Assembly: GCA_963681505.1 (NCBI GenBank)
Contig: OY811981.1
Span: 3,567,875-3,631,874 of the forward strand
Direction of reading: 5' to 3'
Source: Eunapius fragilis
Taxonomy: Eukaryota; Porifera; Demospongiae; Spongillida; Spongillidae
Length of the DNA stretch: 64,000 nt
Positions within the stretch are counted from its first letter, which is position 1. Each line of letters starts with the position of its first letter. Under the pieces are notes generated by a model that worked only from the letters and a program-made list of their open reading frames with translations, did not search any database and had not been told where the DNA came from. A program made the translations under genes and the position numbers. Below are positions 23,748 through 35,164 of this stretch, piece after piece.

Positions 23748-24784
23748 AATAGAGCCAAAAGCGCGTTGGAAAATTAGGTAGTTTCGTAACCAGACGTCAC
23801 AGACGGTCTGGGTACGAGACTAGAAATTAGCCCCAAAAATTTTGAAATGTCCCAAACCGGACCCTTAGGAATGCGCTATACACTTTGCACACTGTCACGA
23901 GTACAATAAATATATATAAGCCATTCTATGGTTATGAAACACCTCTGACCTTCATAAGGCGTATAAAATCACGCACAAAAGGGTGTCGGCTTTGTATGTG
24001 GCTTGAAGTGAGGTAATTTGTGGCCCTATCAGTATGTACGTTCTGAAGACTATAGTGGCTCTCGTGCACAATGAGATGGGCTATATCGGTACGGCCATCT
24101 TGATGGTTGCTTGTTTCTACTGTCGCCGAATTTTCTGAAGTTGTGTTCAAACGCTTTGAAAATCGCCATTTTTGGTGAGTCAGCCGACTATCTGTCTGCA
24201 TGCACATATACTTATTCGCTGCGATAAAAGTAAGGGTCGTATAATATTATATATGGAAAGGTAAAAACGTTATGTTTATATATCATGTATCATGTTTTCT
24301 CTTCTCTGAAGGGTTTAGAGCTGCATGTCGACTGCCTCCTGCATGGCATGAAGGCACTTCTATAAATTATGTGCACATGCAGGGCACAAGGCCTAGGGTT
24401 TAAAGACCTATTTGAGTGAGGACTAGTTCTATGGTGGGGGGATGGCAACTACAACTTGTGGGGCTATACTGATCAAGTGTTCCTAGACACAGCGATGATT
24501 TACTTGTCAGTAACTTCTGTTTATGCCAAGCCATGCAAGTAGTGTAAACTTGGCATACTGGACTCAGCCCCCCATGCATTCTCCTAGGAGGCCAAAACCA
24601 ACGCATGTCTTGTGGGCTGCAACATTCATTATCCAGAAGTCCTTTGTCTCGTCCAGTTTTTAGCTATACCTCACTAGCAGGAATGACAGTGTCATGCCAG
24701 GTATAAACCGTCCTGTCCTGCATTGGGTTAAAATTATTGTATAAGGTTTATGTCTTGACCTCCTAACCATTCATTCTCTTCCAG
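23748..24784. other. Upstream region of ADPRH copy B and intergenic sequence
   Basis: No gene supported. Short frames have no recognisable domain. Confidence 0.4.
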
Positions 24785-24925
24785 GAGGTCAACAATCGTC
24801 GAACCAGATTGGACAAGAGGAGCTCTCCTAAGTTCTTCACCACCAGACATGTGAAAACAGAGCCATCTCTCCTTTCAGGCTCTGCATCCTCTCCTCCCCA
24901 GCTAGAGAAACTCCTGATGCTTTGA
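24785..24925 (+). CDS. Candidate terminal coding exon, unknown gene
   Basis: After a good acceptor (ATTCATTCTCTTCCAG, ending 24784) the frame gives 46 residues to TGA at 24923-24925. It reads EVNNRRTRLDKRSSPKFFTT, then RHVKTEPSLLSGSASSPPQLE, and LLML; the middle block is RHVKTEPSLLSG. VKTE fits the sumoylation consensus and the Ser/Pro-rich tail is regulator-like. Upstream exons were not identified, so function is not proposed. Confidence 0.3.
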   Translation, partial: EVNNRRTRLDKRSSPKFFTTRHVKTEPSLLSGSASSPPQLEKLLML

Positions 24926-25674
24926 ACCACCTGGACAAGTAATATTTTTTGATATAGTTTTGTGTAATGCTTTATCTCATTCTGTTCCAAGGAATAGCCA
25001 GGCCGGCTATGAAAAGACTAGTTTTACCTCCAGCCTTTGTGCAGGAGGGCTGCAACATCGGATCTTGTACCCGCCTTACGATTTAAGAGCCGCGTGGCAA
25101 TGTAAACATGCACTGCTTGCATATAAAGTGTATTGTACTTATAAGTATATATTTTTACAGCTGTTCTGAGGTGTTGTGAGCGTTGAAACATAAGGTTTCT
25201 GTAATGAGGAGTTTCTTCAGACAGGTACCATAATGTTCTAATTATAACAAGTTGCAGTGCGCATATTTTGACATTTTGGGAACCATTCAGTATTTTAAGA
25301 GTCATAAATGAGATCATAAATGAGATGCTCGTTCAAATGCCACAATTGAGCCTATAGTGCAGCAATTGTTTGATGATTTGTAGGGCATACAGGACACCCA
25401 GTATGATTAGTTTGGATATCTGTGACTTTAAAAAAACCCCAGGTGTTGGCTGTCAAGAAATAAAAGTAATCAACAAACAAATCTTTTTATTCCAGTGAAT
25501 GAGGAAAGAATTGTGTACTGTTGATAGTGTTGTCTTGTTAGTATTCATTCTTCTATTCATTGGTATGCAGTTATTTTTTTGTACCTCCAGATTCAATTCT
25601 TTCTTCATCTTGGGGCCATGGAGAGTTTAAAGATACTAGTTTCATATTGGATCAAAAAGGCTATTCACCGCGAA

Positions 25675-25850
25675 TCAATGGGGAGGGGACAGGTGTAATA
25701 GTAACATTGGTGTGGGAGGAGTAGGTGTAATGTGGCTGCAATAGTAATACTTGTGTGCGAGGGGTATGTATTGGTGTAATAATAATGCTGGTGTGGGAGG
25801 AGTTAAGAGTAATACTGGTGTGGGAGAGGTAGCTATAGGTATACATGTAT
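25675..25850. repeat. Short degenerate minisatellite (GGTGTGGGAGG-containing)
   Basis: Several imperfect copies of a GTAATANTGGTGTGGGAGG-like motif, about 30-50 bp apart. Non-coding. Confidence 0.6.
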
Positions 25851-26104
25851 ATGTGATTTTAGCACAATGGCAATGGTTCAAGCCACCACTGAGGTAAATC
25901 ATGCACACAATATTCTCATCCAATTTTTTGCTTCAGACTGCTTCTTTGATCTGACTGTATCTCCACTGTGGAGAGGTTAGAGGGGCAATTGTACTTGAGT
26001 CTAGAAAGTATTTGTGGCAACTATTCATATATGTAATAACAGTGTGTCACAGAACATGTGCAGGGATCAGCTGTGAGCAATACACATTGCATGCACACAT
26101 ACAA

Positions 26105-26445
26105 GGCATGGTGACCCTCAGTTGTGGTCACCACTTGTACGTCAAGGCATGGTGGCACTCAGATGTGGCCACCTCTTGTACACAAGGCATGGTGGCCCTG
26201 AGCAGTGGTCACCACTTGTACTCAAGGCATGGAGGCATTCAGCAGTGGTCACCATTTGTACTCAAGGCATGGTGGCCCTCAGATGTGGCCACCACTTGTA
26301 CTCAAGGCATGGTGGCCCTCAGATGTGGCCACCACTTGTACTCAAGGCATATCTCGTGGCACTCAACCAGTGGTCACCACTTGTACCAAAGGCATGGTGG
26401 CCCTCAGATTTCGTCACCACTTGTACTCAAGGCATGGTGGCATAT
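26105..26445. repeat. 40-bp minisatellite, about 8-9 copies
   Basis: The unit starts GGCATGGTGGCCCTCAGATG and ends CACCACTTGTACTCAA. The period is 40 bp, so three units return to the same frame. GGTGGC and GCCACC within each unit make local hairpins possible. The last copy runs directly into the integrase-like reading frame. Confidence 0.85.
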
Positions 26446-26960
26446 TGATGGGCACCATAAACTTATCAGGTGGCGTATGGTTATTCATGGTGGCATTGAT
26501 GGGTTCTCTAGGCTGCCTGTGTGTTTGAAAGCATCTACAAATAACACTTCAGGCATGGTATTGAATCACTTCCTTGGTGCAGTTGCTTCCTTTGGCCTTC
26601 CATTACGTGTGAGGTGTGATAAAGGAGGTGAAAATGTTCAGGTGTCTGAATACATGTTAAGTCATCGGAGTCGTGGACCTGGGCGTGGTATCGCTTGAGG
26701 GGAGTGTACATAATCAACGAACAGAGCGATTGTGGAGGGATGTGTTTGCTGGCTGCATATCTTTCTTTTATAATCTATTTTATGCTTTAGAAGATGCCAG
26801 TTTGCTGGATCCGAAAAGGACATCTATAGCCTACACTATGTATACACCTGTCGTATTCAGCATCAATTAGATATTTTTCGTGAAAGCTATAGCCATCACA
26901 AGCTTCGTACTGAAAGCAATATGACTCCATATCAACTCTGTAATGGCAAAGCTTAATGCT
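26436..26960 (+). pseudogene. Fossil DDE integrase-type element fragment
   Basis: Blocks [45 protein letters not shown], then SVHNQRTERLWRDVFAGCI, FFYNLFYALEDASLLDP and a YSHHKLRTESNMTPYQL-like end match the rve-type integrase widely annotated in invertebrate and fish genomes (PTHR46791-like). The first conserved Asp (HID), the GID and the DKGGEN Asp are visible. It is broken in a few places. The parent element class is not clear, since no ends, protease or polymerase were seen. Confidence 0.6.
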
Positions 26961-27317
26961 GATATTGTTGACTTGATTCTGCTACACAAGTATATAACCA
27001 CACACAATTACACACAAAGTTCATTTACCTGCTGCACAAGGTGGGAGTAGGAACGACTCAGAATGGTACGAGCATTAGCTCTAATTAGTGAGTGGCTGAG
27101 GCGACTAAAAAGGTCAGTAGGTGCCTTGGTTATTATTATTATTATTTGTGAAGAAATGCATTATTTTATATATTTCTTGGATGATGGTATATGCTTCAGC
27201 TCGCCCATGAGAGTATGTTCTGCTGCGGGATGTTACTTATTACATGCATCGTATAAAGTGGCGGGGCATGCAACCATCTATTGCTAGAATGTATCTCGTT
27301 CCCTCGGTTTCTGCTTT

Positions 27318-27452
27318 GGTGCCATCCATAAATTACGTCACTTCGAAGGGTCCCCAGCATGCAGGATGGTAGCAGCCAGTGTGACGATGTATACATGAAG
27401 CATACAACGGTATGGGAGGGGTCCATATAGGTGACGTAATTTATGAACGACC
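27318..27452. mobile_element. Small TIR element (CATAAATTACGTCAC ends)
   Basis: CATAAATTACGTCAC at 27327-27341 is perfectly inverted at 27431-27445, with a GGGTCC pair just inside both arms. It is about 130 bp long and non-coding. This terminus type is common among invertebrate MITEs. Confidence 0.65.
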
Positions 27453-28215
27453 GCTTGTCATATCATTTTACAATGGCTCAGGATGCCACTCCAACCTCCC
27501 ATTATGGAAATGTCTCTCAGAATGCCTCCCGCTCTCAGCAGGCGAGGTGTGCGATCGCCATGTCATTAGTAAAACATTAGTAAAACATGACGACGCATGC
27601 GGTATGCTTGAAACAATGGTATGAAGAAATAGTGCTATGCAAGTTTGAGCACAATGAAAACTGCCTGAAAAAGTCAGCCCCCAATTAAACTGATTAAAAG
27701 TCTTATAATAAGTGAGGACTTTAGTTGGTCAGTCCATGTGCATGGATATAGACTAAATGTAGTGCTTTGGGCCATGTACCTGAGAAGATTAAGACAAAAG
27801 CCACATTAAAAAAGCTTCGTTTTAACAAAGCTTCTTTTAACAATGGATTTGTCAATCAAAGTCTGAAAGGGACAAACACACAGCTGTGTCCAGTCACACA
27901 AACTGTAGGTATTTAAAAGGTCCCCAACACAAGGAACACATGAGTAGATTGAAATTCTAACACTGATAATGATTCAGAATACATGTATTAACATTAACAG
28001 AATACATGTATTAACCAGCTTCTAATCTCCTACACATATGTGGTCACTACATATCTAGTAGCATCTGCAGCAAGTCATTATGTCCAAAAGGTTCCTTCTG
28101 TGTGTCCAATACCTGTTTGGAATAAGCGTCACTCCTATACTTTAACCTCAATTTGGTTGTCATGACATCATTGCCAAGCTTAATATAATGTCATTCATAC
28201 ATATGTACCTTATTT

Positions 28216-31200
28216 CTGGATTGTTCATAATAGTATCCGTGGTGACAAGGAATAAGTAGGCATGTTAAGGTGCAATGGGAAATGCAGCATCGTTGATACT
28301 TACACACTGCATTGTTCACAATAGTATCCATGGTGACAAGGAATAAGTAGGCATGTTAAGGTGCAATGGGAAATGCAACATCATTGATACTTACACACTG
28401 ACAATAGTATCCATGGTGACAGGAATAAGTAGGCATGTTAAGATGCAATGGGAAATGTAACACATTGATACTTACATCCTGCATTGTTCATAATAGTATC
28501 CATGGTGACAAGGAATCATGTTAAGTTGCAATGGGAAATGCAACATCATTGATACTTACATCCTGCATTGTTCATAATTGTATCCAAGGTGACAAGCAAT
28601 AGGTAGGCGTGATAAGGTGCAATGGGAAATGCTACATCATTGATACTTACAAACTGCTATGTTCATAGTATCCATGGTGCCAAGGAATAAGTAAACATGT
28701 TAAGGTGAGAAAAGTAGCACCATTGATACTTACCTTCTACATTGTTCATAATAGTATCCATCGTGACAAGGAATAAGTAGGCATGTTAAGGTGCAATAGG
28801 AAATGGAACATTATTGTTGCTTACATCCTGCATTGTTCACAATAGCATCCATGGTGACAAACATGTTAAGGTGCAATAGGAAATGCAACATCATTGAAAC
28901 TTACAGGCTGCATTGTTCATTATAGTATCCATGGTGACAAGCAATAAGTAGACATGATAAGGTGCAATGGGAAATGCAACATCATTGATACTTACAGGCT
29001 GTATTGGATCAATGTTGACAAGGAAAATTAGTCGGCATGTTAAGGTGCAATGAGAAATGCAACATCATTGATACTTACACACTGCATTTGTTCATAATAG
29101 TATCCATGGTGACAAGCAATAGGTAGGCATGTTAAGGTGCAATGGGAAATGCAACATCATTGATACTTACAAACTGCATTGTTCATAGTATGCATGGTGA
29201 TAAGGAATAAGTAGGCATTTTAAGGTGCAATGGGAAATGGAACATCATTGATACTTACCTTCTGCATTGTTCATAATAGTATCCATAGTGACAAGGAATA
29301 AGCAGGCATGTTAAGGTGCAATGGGAAATGCAACATCATTGATACTTACATACTGCATTGTTCATAATAGTATCCATGGTGACAAGCAATAGGTAGGCAT
29401 GTTAAGGTGAAATGGGAAATGCAACATCATTGATACTTACAAACTGCATTGTTCATAGTATCCATGGGGACAAGGAATAAGTAGACATGTTAAGGTGCAA
29501 TGGGTAATGCAACATCATTGATGCTTACCTTCTGCATTGTTCATGATAGTATCCATGGTGACAACAAAACAGTAGGCATTTTAAGGTGCAATGGGAAATG
29601 GAACACTATTGATGCTTACATCCTGCATTGTTCACAATAGTATCCATGGTGACAAACATGTTAAAATGCAATAGGAAATGCAACTTCATTGAAACTTACA
29701 AACTGCATTGTTCATTATAATGACAAGCAATAAGTAGACATGTTAAGGTACAATAGGAAATGCAACATCATTGATACTTACATTCTTCATTGTTCATAAT
29801 AGTATCCATGGTGACAAGGAATAAGTAGGCATGTTAAGGTGCAATGGGAAATGCAACATCATTGATACTTACAATCTACATTGTTCACAATAGTATCCAT
29901 GGTGACAAGGAAAATTAGTAGGCATGTTAAGGTGCAATGGGAAATGCAACATCATTGATACTTACAACCTGCATTGTTCATAATAGTATCCATGGTGACA
30001 AGGAATAAGTAGGTATGTTCAGGTGCAATGGGAATTGCAACATCATTGATACTTACCTTCTGCATTGTTCATAATAGTATCCATGGTGACAAGGAATAAT
30101 TAGGCATCTTAAGGTGCAATGGGAAATGCAACATCATTGATACTTACAGACTACATTGTTCATAATAGTATCCATGGTGACAGGGAATAAATAAACATGT
30201 TAAGATGCAATGGGAAATGCAACATCATTGATACTTACAGGCTGCATTGTTCATAATAGTATCCATGGTGACAACAAAACAGTAGGCATTTTAAGGTGCA
30301 ATAGGAAATGGAACATTATTGATGCTTACATCCTGCATTGTTCACAATAGTATCCATGGTGACAAACATGTTAAGGTGCAATGGAAATGCAACTTCATTG
30401 AAACTTACAGGCTGCATTGTTCATGGTATGCATGGTGACAAGGAATAACATGTTAAGGTACAATGGAAAATGCAACATCATTGATACTTACCTTCTGCAT
30501 TGTTCATAATAATATCCATGGTGACAAGGAATGTTAAGGTGCAATAGGAAATGGAACATTATTGATGCTTACATCCTGCATTGTTCACAATAGTATCCAT
30601 GGTGACAAATATGTTAAGGTGCAATAGGAAATGCAACATCATTGAAACTTACAGGCTGCATTGTTCATTATAGTATCCATGGTGACAAGCAATAAGTAGA
30701 CATGATAAGGTGCAATGGGAAATGCAACACCATTGATACTTACAGGCTGTATTGTTCATATTAGTATCCATGTTGACAAGGAAAATAAGTAGGCATGCTA
30801 AGGTGCATTGAGAAATGCAGCATCATTGATACTTACACACTGCATTGTTCATAATAGTGTCCATGGTGACAAGCAATAGGTAGGCATGTTAAGGTGCAAT
30901 GGGAAATGCAAAATCATTAATACTTACAAACTGCATTGTTCATAGTATCCATGGTGACAAGGAATAAGTAGGCATTCTAATTTAAGGTGCAATGGGTAAT
31001 GCAACATCATTGATACTTACAACCTGCATTGTTCATAATAGTATCCATGGTGACAAGGAATAAGTAGGCATTTTAAGGTGCAATGGGAAATGCAACATTA
31101 TTGATACTTACAAACTGCATTGTTCATAATAGTATCCACGGTGACAAGCAATAGGTAGGCATGTTAAGGTGCAATGGGAAATGCAACATCATTAATACTT

Positions 31201-32877
31201 ACATTCTGCATTGTTCATAGTATCCATGGTGACAAGGAATAAGTAGACATGTTAAGGTGCAATGGGTAATGCAACATCATTGCTACTTACCTTCTGCATT
31301 GTTCATAATAGTATCCATGGTGACAAGGAATAAGTAGACATGTTAAGGTGCAATGGGTAATGCAACATCATTGATACTTACAGGCTGCATTGTTCATAAT
31401 AGTATCCATGGTGACAACAAAACAGTAGGCATTTTAAGGTGCAATGGGAAATGGAACATTATTGATGCTTACATCCTGCATTGTTCACAATAGTATCCAT
31501 GGTGACAAACATGTTAAAAGCAATAGGAAATGCAACTTCATTGAAACTTACAAACTGCATTGTTCATTATAGTGATAAGCAATAAGCAGACATGATAAGG
31601 TACAATGGGAAATGCAACATCATTGATACTTACAGACTGCATTGTTCATAATAGTATCCATGGTGACAAGGAATAAGTAGACATGTTAAGATGCAATGGG
31701 AAATGCAACATCATTGATACTTACAGGCTGCATTGTTCATGATAGTATCCATGGTGACAACAAAACAGTAGGCATTTTAAGGTGCAATAGGAAATGGAAC
31801 ACTATTGATGCTTACATCCTGCATTGTTCACAATAGTATCCATGGTGACAAACATGTTAAAAGCAATAGGCAATGCAACTTCATTGAAACTTACCAACTG
31901 CATTGTTCATTATAGTGACAAGCAATAAAATAGACATGATAAGGTGCAATGGGAAATGCAACATCATTGATACTTACATTCTGCATTGTTCATAATAGTA
32001 TCCATGGTGACAAGGAATAAGTAGGCATGTTAAGGTGCAATGGGAAATGCAACATTATTGATACTTACAATCTGCATTGTTCACAATAGTATCCATGGTG
32101 ACAAGGAAAATTAGTAGGCATGTTAAGGTGCAATGGGAAATGCAACATCATTGATACTTACAACCTGCATTGTTCATAATAGTATCCATGGTGACAAGGA
32201 ATAAGTAGGTATGTTAAGGTGCAATGGGAATTGCAACATCATTGATACTTACCTTCTGCATTGTTCATAATAGTATCCATGGTGACAAGGAATAATTAGG
32301 CATCATAAGGTGCAATGGGAAATGCAACATCATTGATACTTACAGACTGCATTGTTCATAATAGTATCCATGGTGACAAGGAATAAGTAGACTTGTTAAG
32401 ATGCAATGGGAAATGCAACATCATTAATACTTACAGGCTGCATTGTTCATAATATTATCCATGGTGACAACAAACAGTAGGCATTTTAAGGTGCAATAGG
32501 AAATGGAACATTATTAATGCTTACATCCTGCATTGTTCACAATAGTATCCATGGTGACAAACATGTTAAAATGCAATAGGAAATGCAACTTCATTGAAAC
32601 TTACAAACTGCATTGTTCATTTGAGTATCCATTGTGACAAGGAATAAGTAGGCATGTTAAGGTGCAATGGGAAATGCAACATCATTTATACTTACAGGCT
32701 GCATTGTTCATAATAGTATCCATGGTGACAAGGAATAAGTAGGCATGTTAAGGTGCAATGGGAAATGCAACATCATTGATACTTACAATCTGCATTGTTC
32801 ACATCATGGTGACAAGGAAAATTAGTTGGCATGTTAAGGTGCAATGGGAAATGCAACATCATTGATACATTGTTCAT
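28216..32877 (-). repeat. 91-bp tandem array, about 52 units, each intron-like on the minus strand
   Basis: The unit is 88 nt plus a 3-nt variable segment. Read on the minus strand it starts GTAAGTATC. It then has TTAAC at positions 36-40, a pyrimidine-rich stretch at about 44-60 (CCTACTTATTCCTTGTC), no AG after the branch-like site until the final ATGCAG, and then three variable bases before the next GTAAGTATC. I tallied 52 junctions and 11 different triplets (minus strand): CCT 10, GAT 9, TTT 8, AAG 7, TGT 4, AAT 3, ATT 3, GTT 3, TCT 3, TAT 1, TTG 1. Unit bodies fall into subtypes (long, short, ACAACAAAACAGT-bearing, AAAATTAGT-bearing) that recur in blocks of about 700 bp. No frame of any length is open through the array. 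Confidence 0.95.
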
Positions 32878-32941
32878 AAATATATATAACTATCATATTT
32901 AATTGCAATTGGAAAGGTCACGTGATTGGATAAACACTAAC

Positions 32942-34093
32942 CGTTGCACTCAAACTTCCAGCACTCTTCCCCCTCAAATAATTGGTTGTCATATCTGTAG
33001 AATATAGAGGATTTGAAATTGACATAGCGCACGTGTATCACATCGTGTGTCATTATCGATGATGCCATCGATGTGGGGAATGTTTCGGAGCTACATAGTT
33101 GAACTTTAACTGTGTGATGATTAAGAATCAGAAGAGTAGGTGGCGATTCTACCTTCAAAAATTAGCTGGGGGGAAATAGTGTGTTTTATATTTATTCCAT
33201 TTTTATGTTCAAATTAGGTTTTTAGATAGAAAGGTCCACAGAAGCGTCGAATCATTTAGAAATCATTGCGTGATTTAACCGAAAATCACACAAGAATCAC
33301 ACCCTTCTATTGATTTTCGTGTGATTTTCTGTTGCAATGATTTCTAAATGATTCGACGCTTTTTTTCCCTGTGATCTCTTAGCTACGGGATGATTCTATT
33401 CGTTAATTTTTATGTCATCTGTTGCGGGGATAGAGTTGATGCTTGTTTTCCCGCTTGATTCGTGCTGATGATATAATCACCGCCCGGGACGCGATTTGAT
33501 TGAGTGGCGCGAATCGAGTGCTAAAACGACCAAGTAGTTTGTACAACCAGAGATACTATACTTTCTCTGGTACAGCTGTATAAATGTAACGGATGACATA
33601 AAATTTAACCAATAGAACAATCCCCCTCTCTACCTAAAACCCGTATTTGAAAACTCCAAGTATGGGGGGTTTGAACCCTGTAGGGTATCGGACGTTGCAG
33701 TGTAGGCACGGAGCTAGCGCAAGACTCCAAAATATATTTCGTGACGATAGACAAATGGTGTAGTATGAAGTGCTGAAAATAGGACGTTGATAGATTCTAG
33801 CATAATCTTTCGGAAGGTATAACGATCAGACGGAAAGCATTTTAATAAAAATTGCATAGGTAATACGCCTTAATTCTCTCCCCCAGTCCTTACCCTTAAG
33901 GATGTAGTCGCGGTTAGTCAATGAGTCGATTTTTTCCTCGACCTCATCGCTCATCTCAACAGTATCCTTCACCTGTGAGGGGTGCTGTTATATGACGTCA
34001 CTACATAGCTAGCTCCCAAACCTTGGAGTGCTGGGGACGGGCATCAGAGAACGAGGCCAGCAGGGTCACAAGAAGAGCCAGTTCCTTCAGCAT
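32942..34093 (-). CDS. Candidate secreted-protein gene, first three exons (reads into the 91-bp array)
   Basis: Exon 1 is 34093-34022 (ATG to AAG, 72 nt): MLKELALLVTLLASFSDA then RPQHSK, a clear signal peptide. Exon 2 is 33972-33894, after an intron of 49 nt ending CCCCTCACAG. It gives VKDTVEMSDEVEEKIDSL, then TNRDYILK, and ends in phase 1 before GTAAGG. Exon 3 is 33109-32942, after CACACAG: VQLCSSETFPTS, later FYRYDNQLFEGEECWKFECN, ending in phase 1 before GTTAGTG. The exon phases agree (0, 1, 1) and exon 3 has three Cys. The next sequence downstream on this strand is the intron-like array; after it a short phase-1 tail (28211 downwards, IRYICMND..., TGA) is possible. I do not recognise the family. 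The exon calls rest on splice motifs and frame only. Confidence 0.4.
33237..33378. repeat. Inverted repeat (fold-back MITE-like) inside the candidate intron
   Basis: AAGCGTCGAATCATTTAGAA at 33243 onward is repeated inverted around 33339-33361, with an inner pair around AAAATCACAC. It would fold into a hairpin with arms of about 60 bp. Non-coding. Confidence 0.7.
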
Positions 34094-34130
34094 TCTCAGT
34101 AAGAAATGAGATGAAGGATGGAACGACTGG

Positions 34131-34138
34131 CTTAAATA
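34131..34138 (-). promoter_or_regulatory. TATA-like box of the candidate secreted-protein gene
   Basis: TATTTAAG on the minus strand, about 38-45 bases before the ATG at 34093. This would leave a very short 5' leader. Confidence 0.35.
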
Positions 34139-34327
34139 CACATGTACAAGAAAAGAACCCGGTATAGGCTACGAAAAATTGCACTGGTGACTAGGTGATG
34201 TTTTGGTTACACTGGTTCCTTCCTTACTGGTGTGCCTTTTCATTGCACATATTGGAGGGATACACAATGGTTGTTATTGAGGTAATGGATACAACCATTC
34301 AGCACAAGTCCACAACAGTTTAGTCTA

Positions 34328-34608
34328 CAAGTAAAGAAAAACATTCTCTAACGAGAATTTTGGTGGATATTGGAACTGGAGGCAAAGGTGGTGTATAAAG
34401 GAGGGGAACAAGGTTTTGAGAAAGGAAAATGACAAAAATCCTATTTTTAGCACATGTAAAAGTAACAGAACCAAAAGTAGTGCTAAATATAGGATTTTTG
34501 TCTCATTTTCCTTTCTCAAAACCTTGTTCCCCTCCTTTATACACCACCTTTGCCTCCAATTCCTATATCCCACCAACTTTCTCGTTAGAGAATGTTGTTC
34601 TTTACTTG
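34328..34608. mobile_element. Palindromic MITE, copy 1
   Basis: Near-perfect palindrome of about 281 bp. The ends are CAAGTAAAGAAAAACATTCT and the inverse. It contains CTCTAACGAG, GGAACAAGGTTTTGAGAAA and a central AAAAATCCTAT/ATAGGATTTTT pair. The same element is at 56702-56983. Confidence 0.85.
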
Positions 34609-34723
34609 TTTCTTCTATTTTATTGTCGGTGATATCTGCGAATACTGGCAAGAGCTCACTAGTTATAGTTATGATGTAGCCTCGTTAATTGAATATCGGG
34701 TACTTTGCAGTTCCCGTTCCCGT

Positions 34724-34728
<5 letters not shown>

Positions 34729-34760
<32 letters not shown>
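34729..34760. repeat. Poly-C run
   Basis: About 30 C bases in a row after CCGTTCCCGTTCC. Within the neighbouring minus-strand frame it would encode poly-Gly, which supports an exon end before it. Confidence 0.95.
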
Positions 34761-34774
34761 ACCCTCCCACTTCA

Positions 34775-34899
34775 GTTACCGTCACGAGCCCGCTTTTGTT
34801 CAGGTCAGCATTGTACCGAACTTTAACTGGTCGAGCGTCTAGATTTTGGAGGTATTCCTCTCGTGGTTTAGCGCTCCTCTTCTGTTGACGTGAAGACAT
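34775..34899 (-). CDS. Candidate first coding exon, unknown protein
   Basis: ATG at 34899 opens MSSRQQKRSAKPREEYLQNL, then DARPVKVRYNADLNKSGLVT and VTE. A GAAG|TGGGAGGG or GAA|GTGGGAGG donor is possible before the poly-C run. The basic, hydrophilic N-terminus looks like a real start. Downstream exons were not recognised. The end given is approximate. Confidence 0.3.
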
Positions 34900-35164
34900 T
34901 TTGACAAAAACAACTTCGCTAGCTCAAATGCGATCGAATGAAATTCGCACCTGCACAATTCTAATTATATGTGAACATTGCCATGGGAACTGTATAGTTT
35001 AGGTTAAGGCGTTAAGGCATGGCCGTACGGCCGCATATGAATAATTAATGATTAACCACAATTAACGTATTCATTAACCATATACCTGCATATGTAGGAT
35101 AATATAGCTTGGAACTCTCGTATTCAATGGCTCGCCGTTCCTGAGTCTTGTTTAATTAACGCTA

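Noticed and set aside
28216-32877. CRISPR-like array (conserved repeats with variable spacers)
   Set aside because: The variable part is only 3 bp, the repeats drift, there are no cas genes, and the surrounding genes are eukaryotic with introns.
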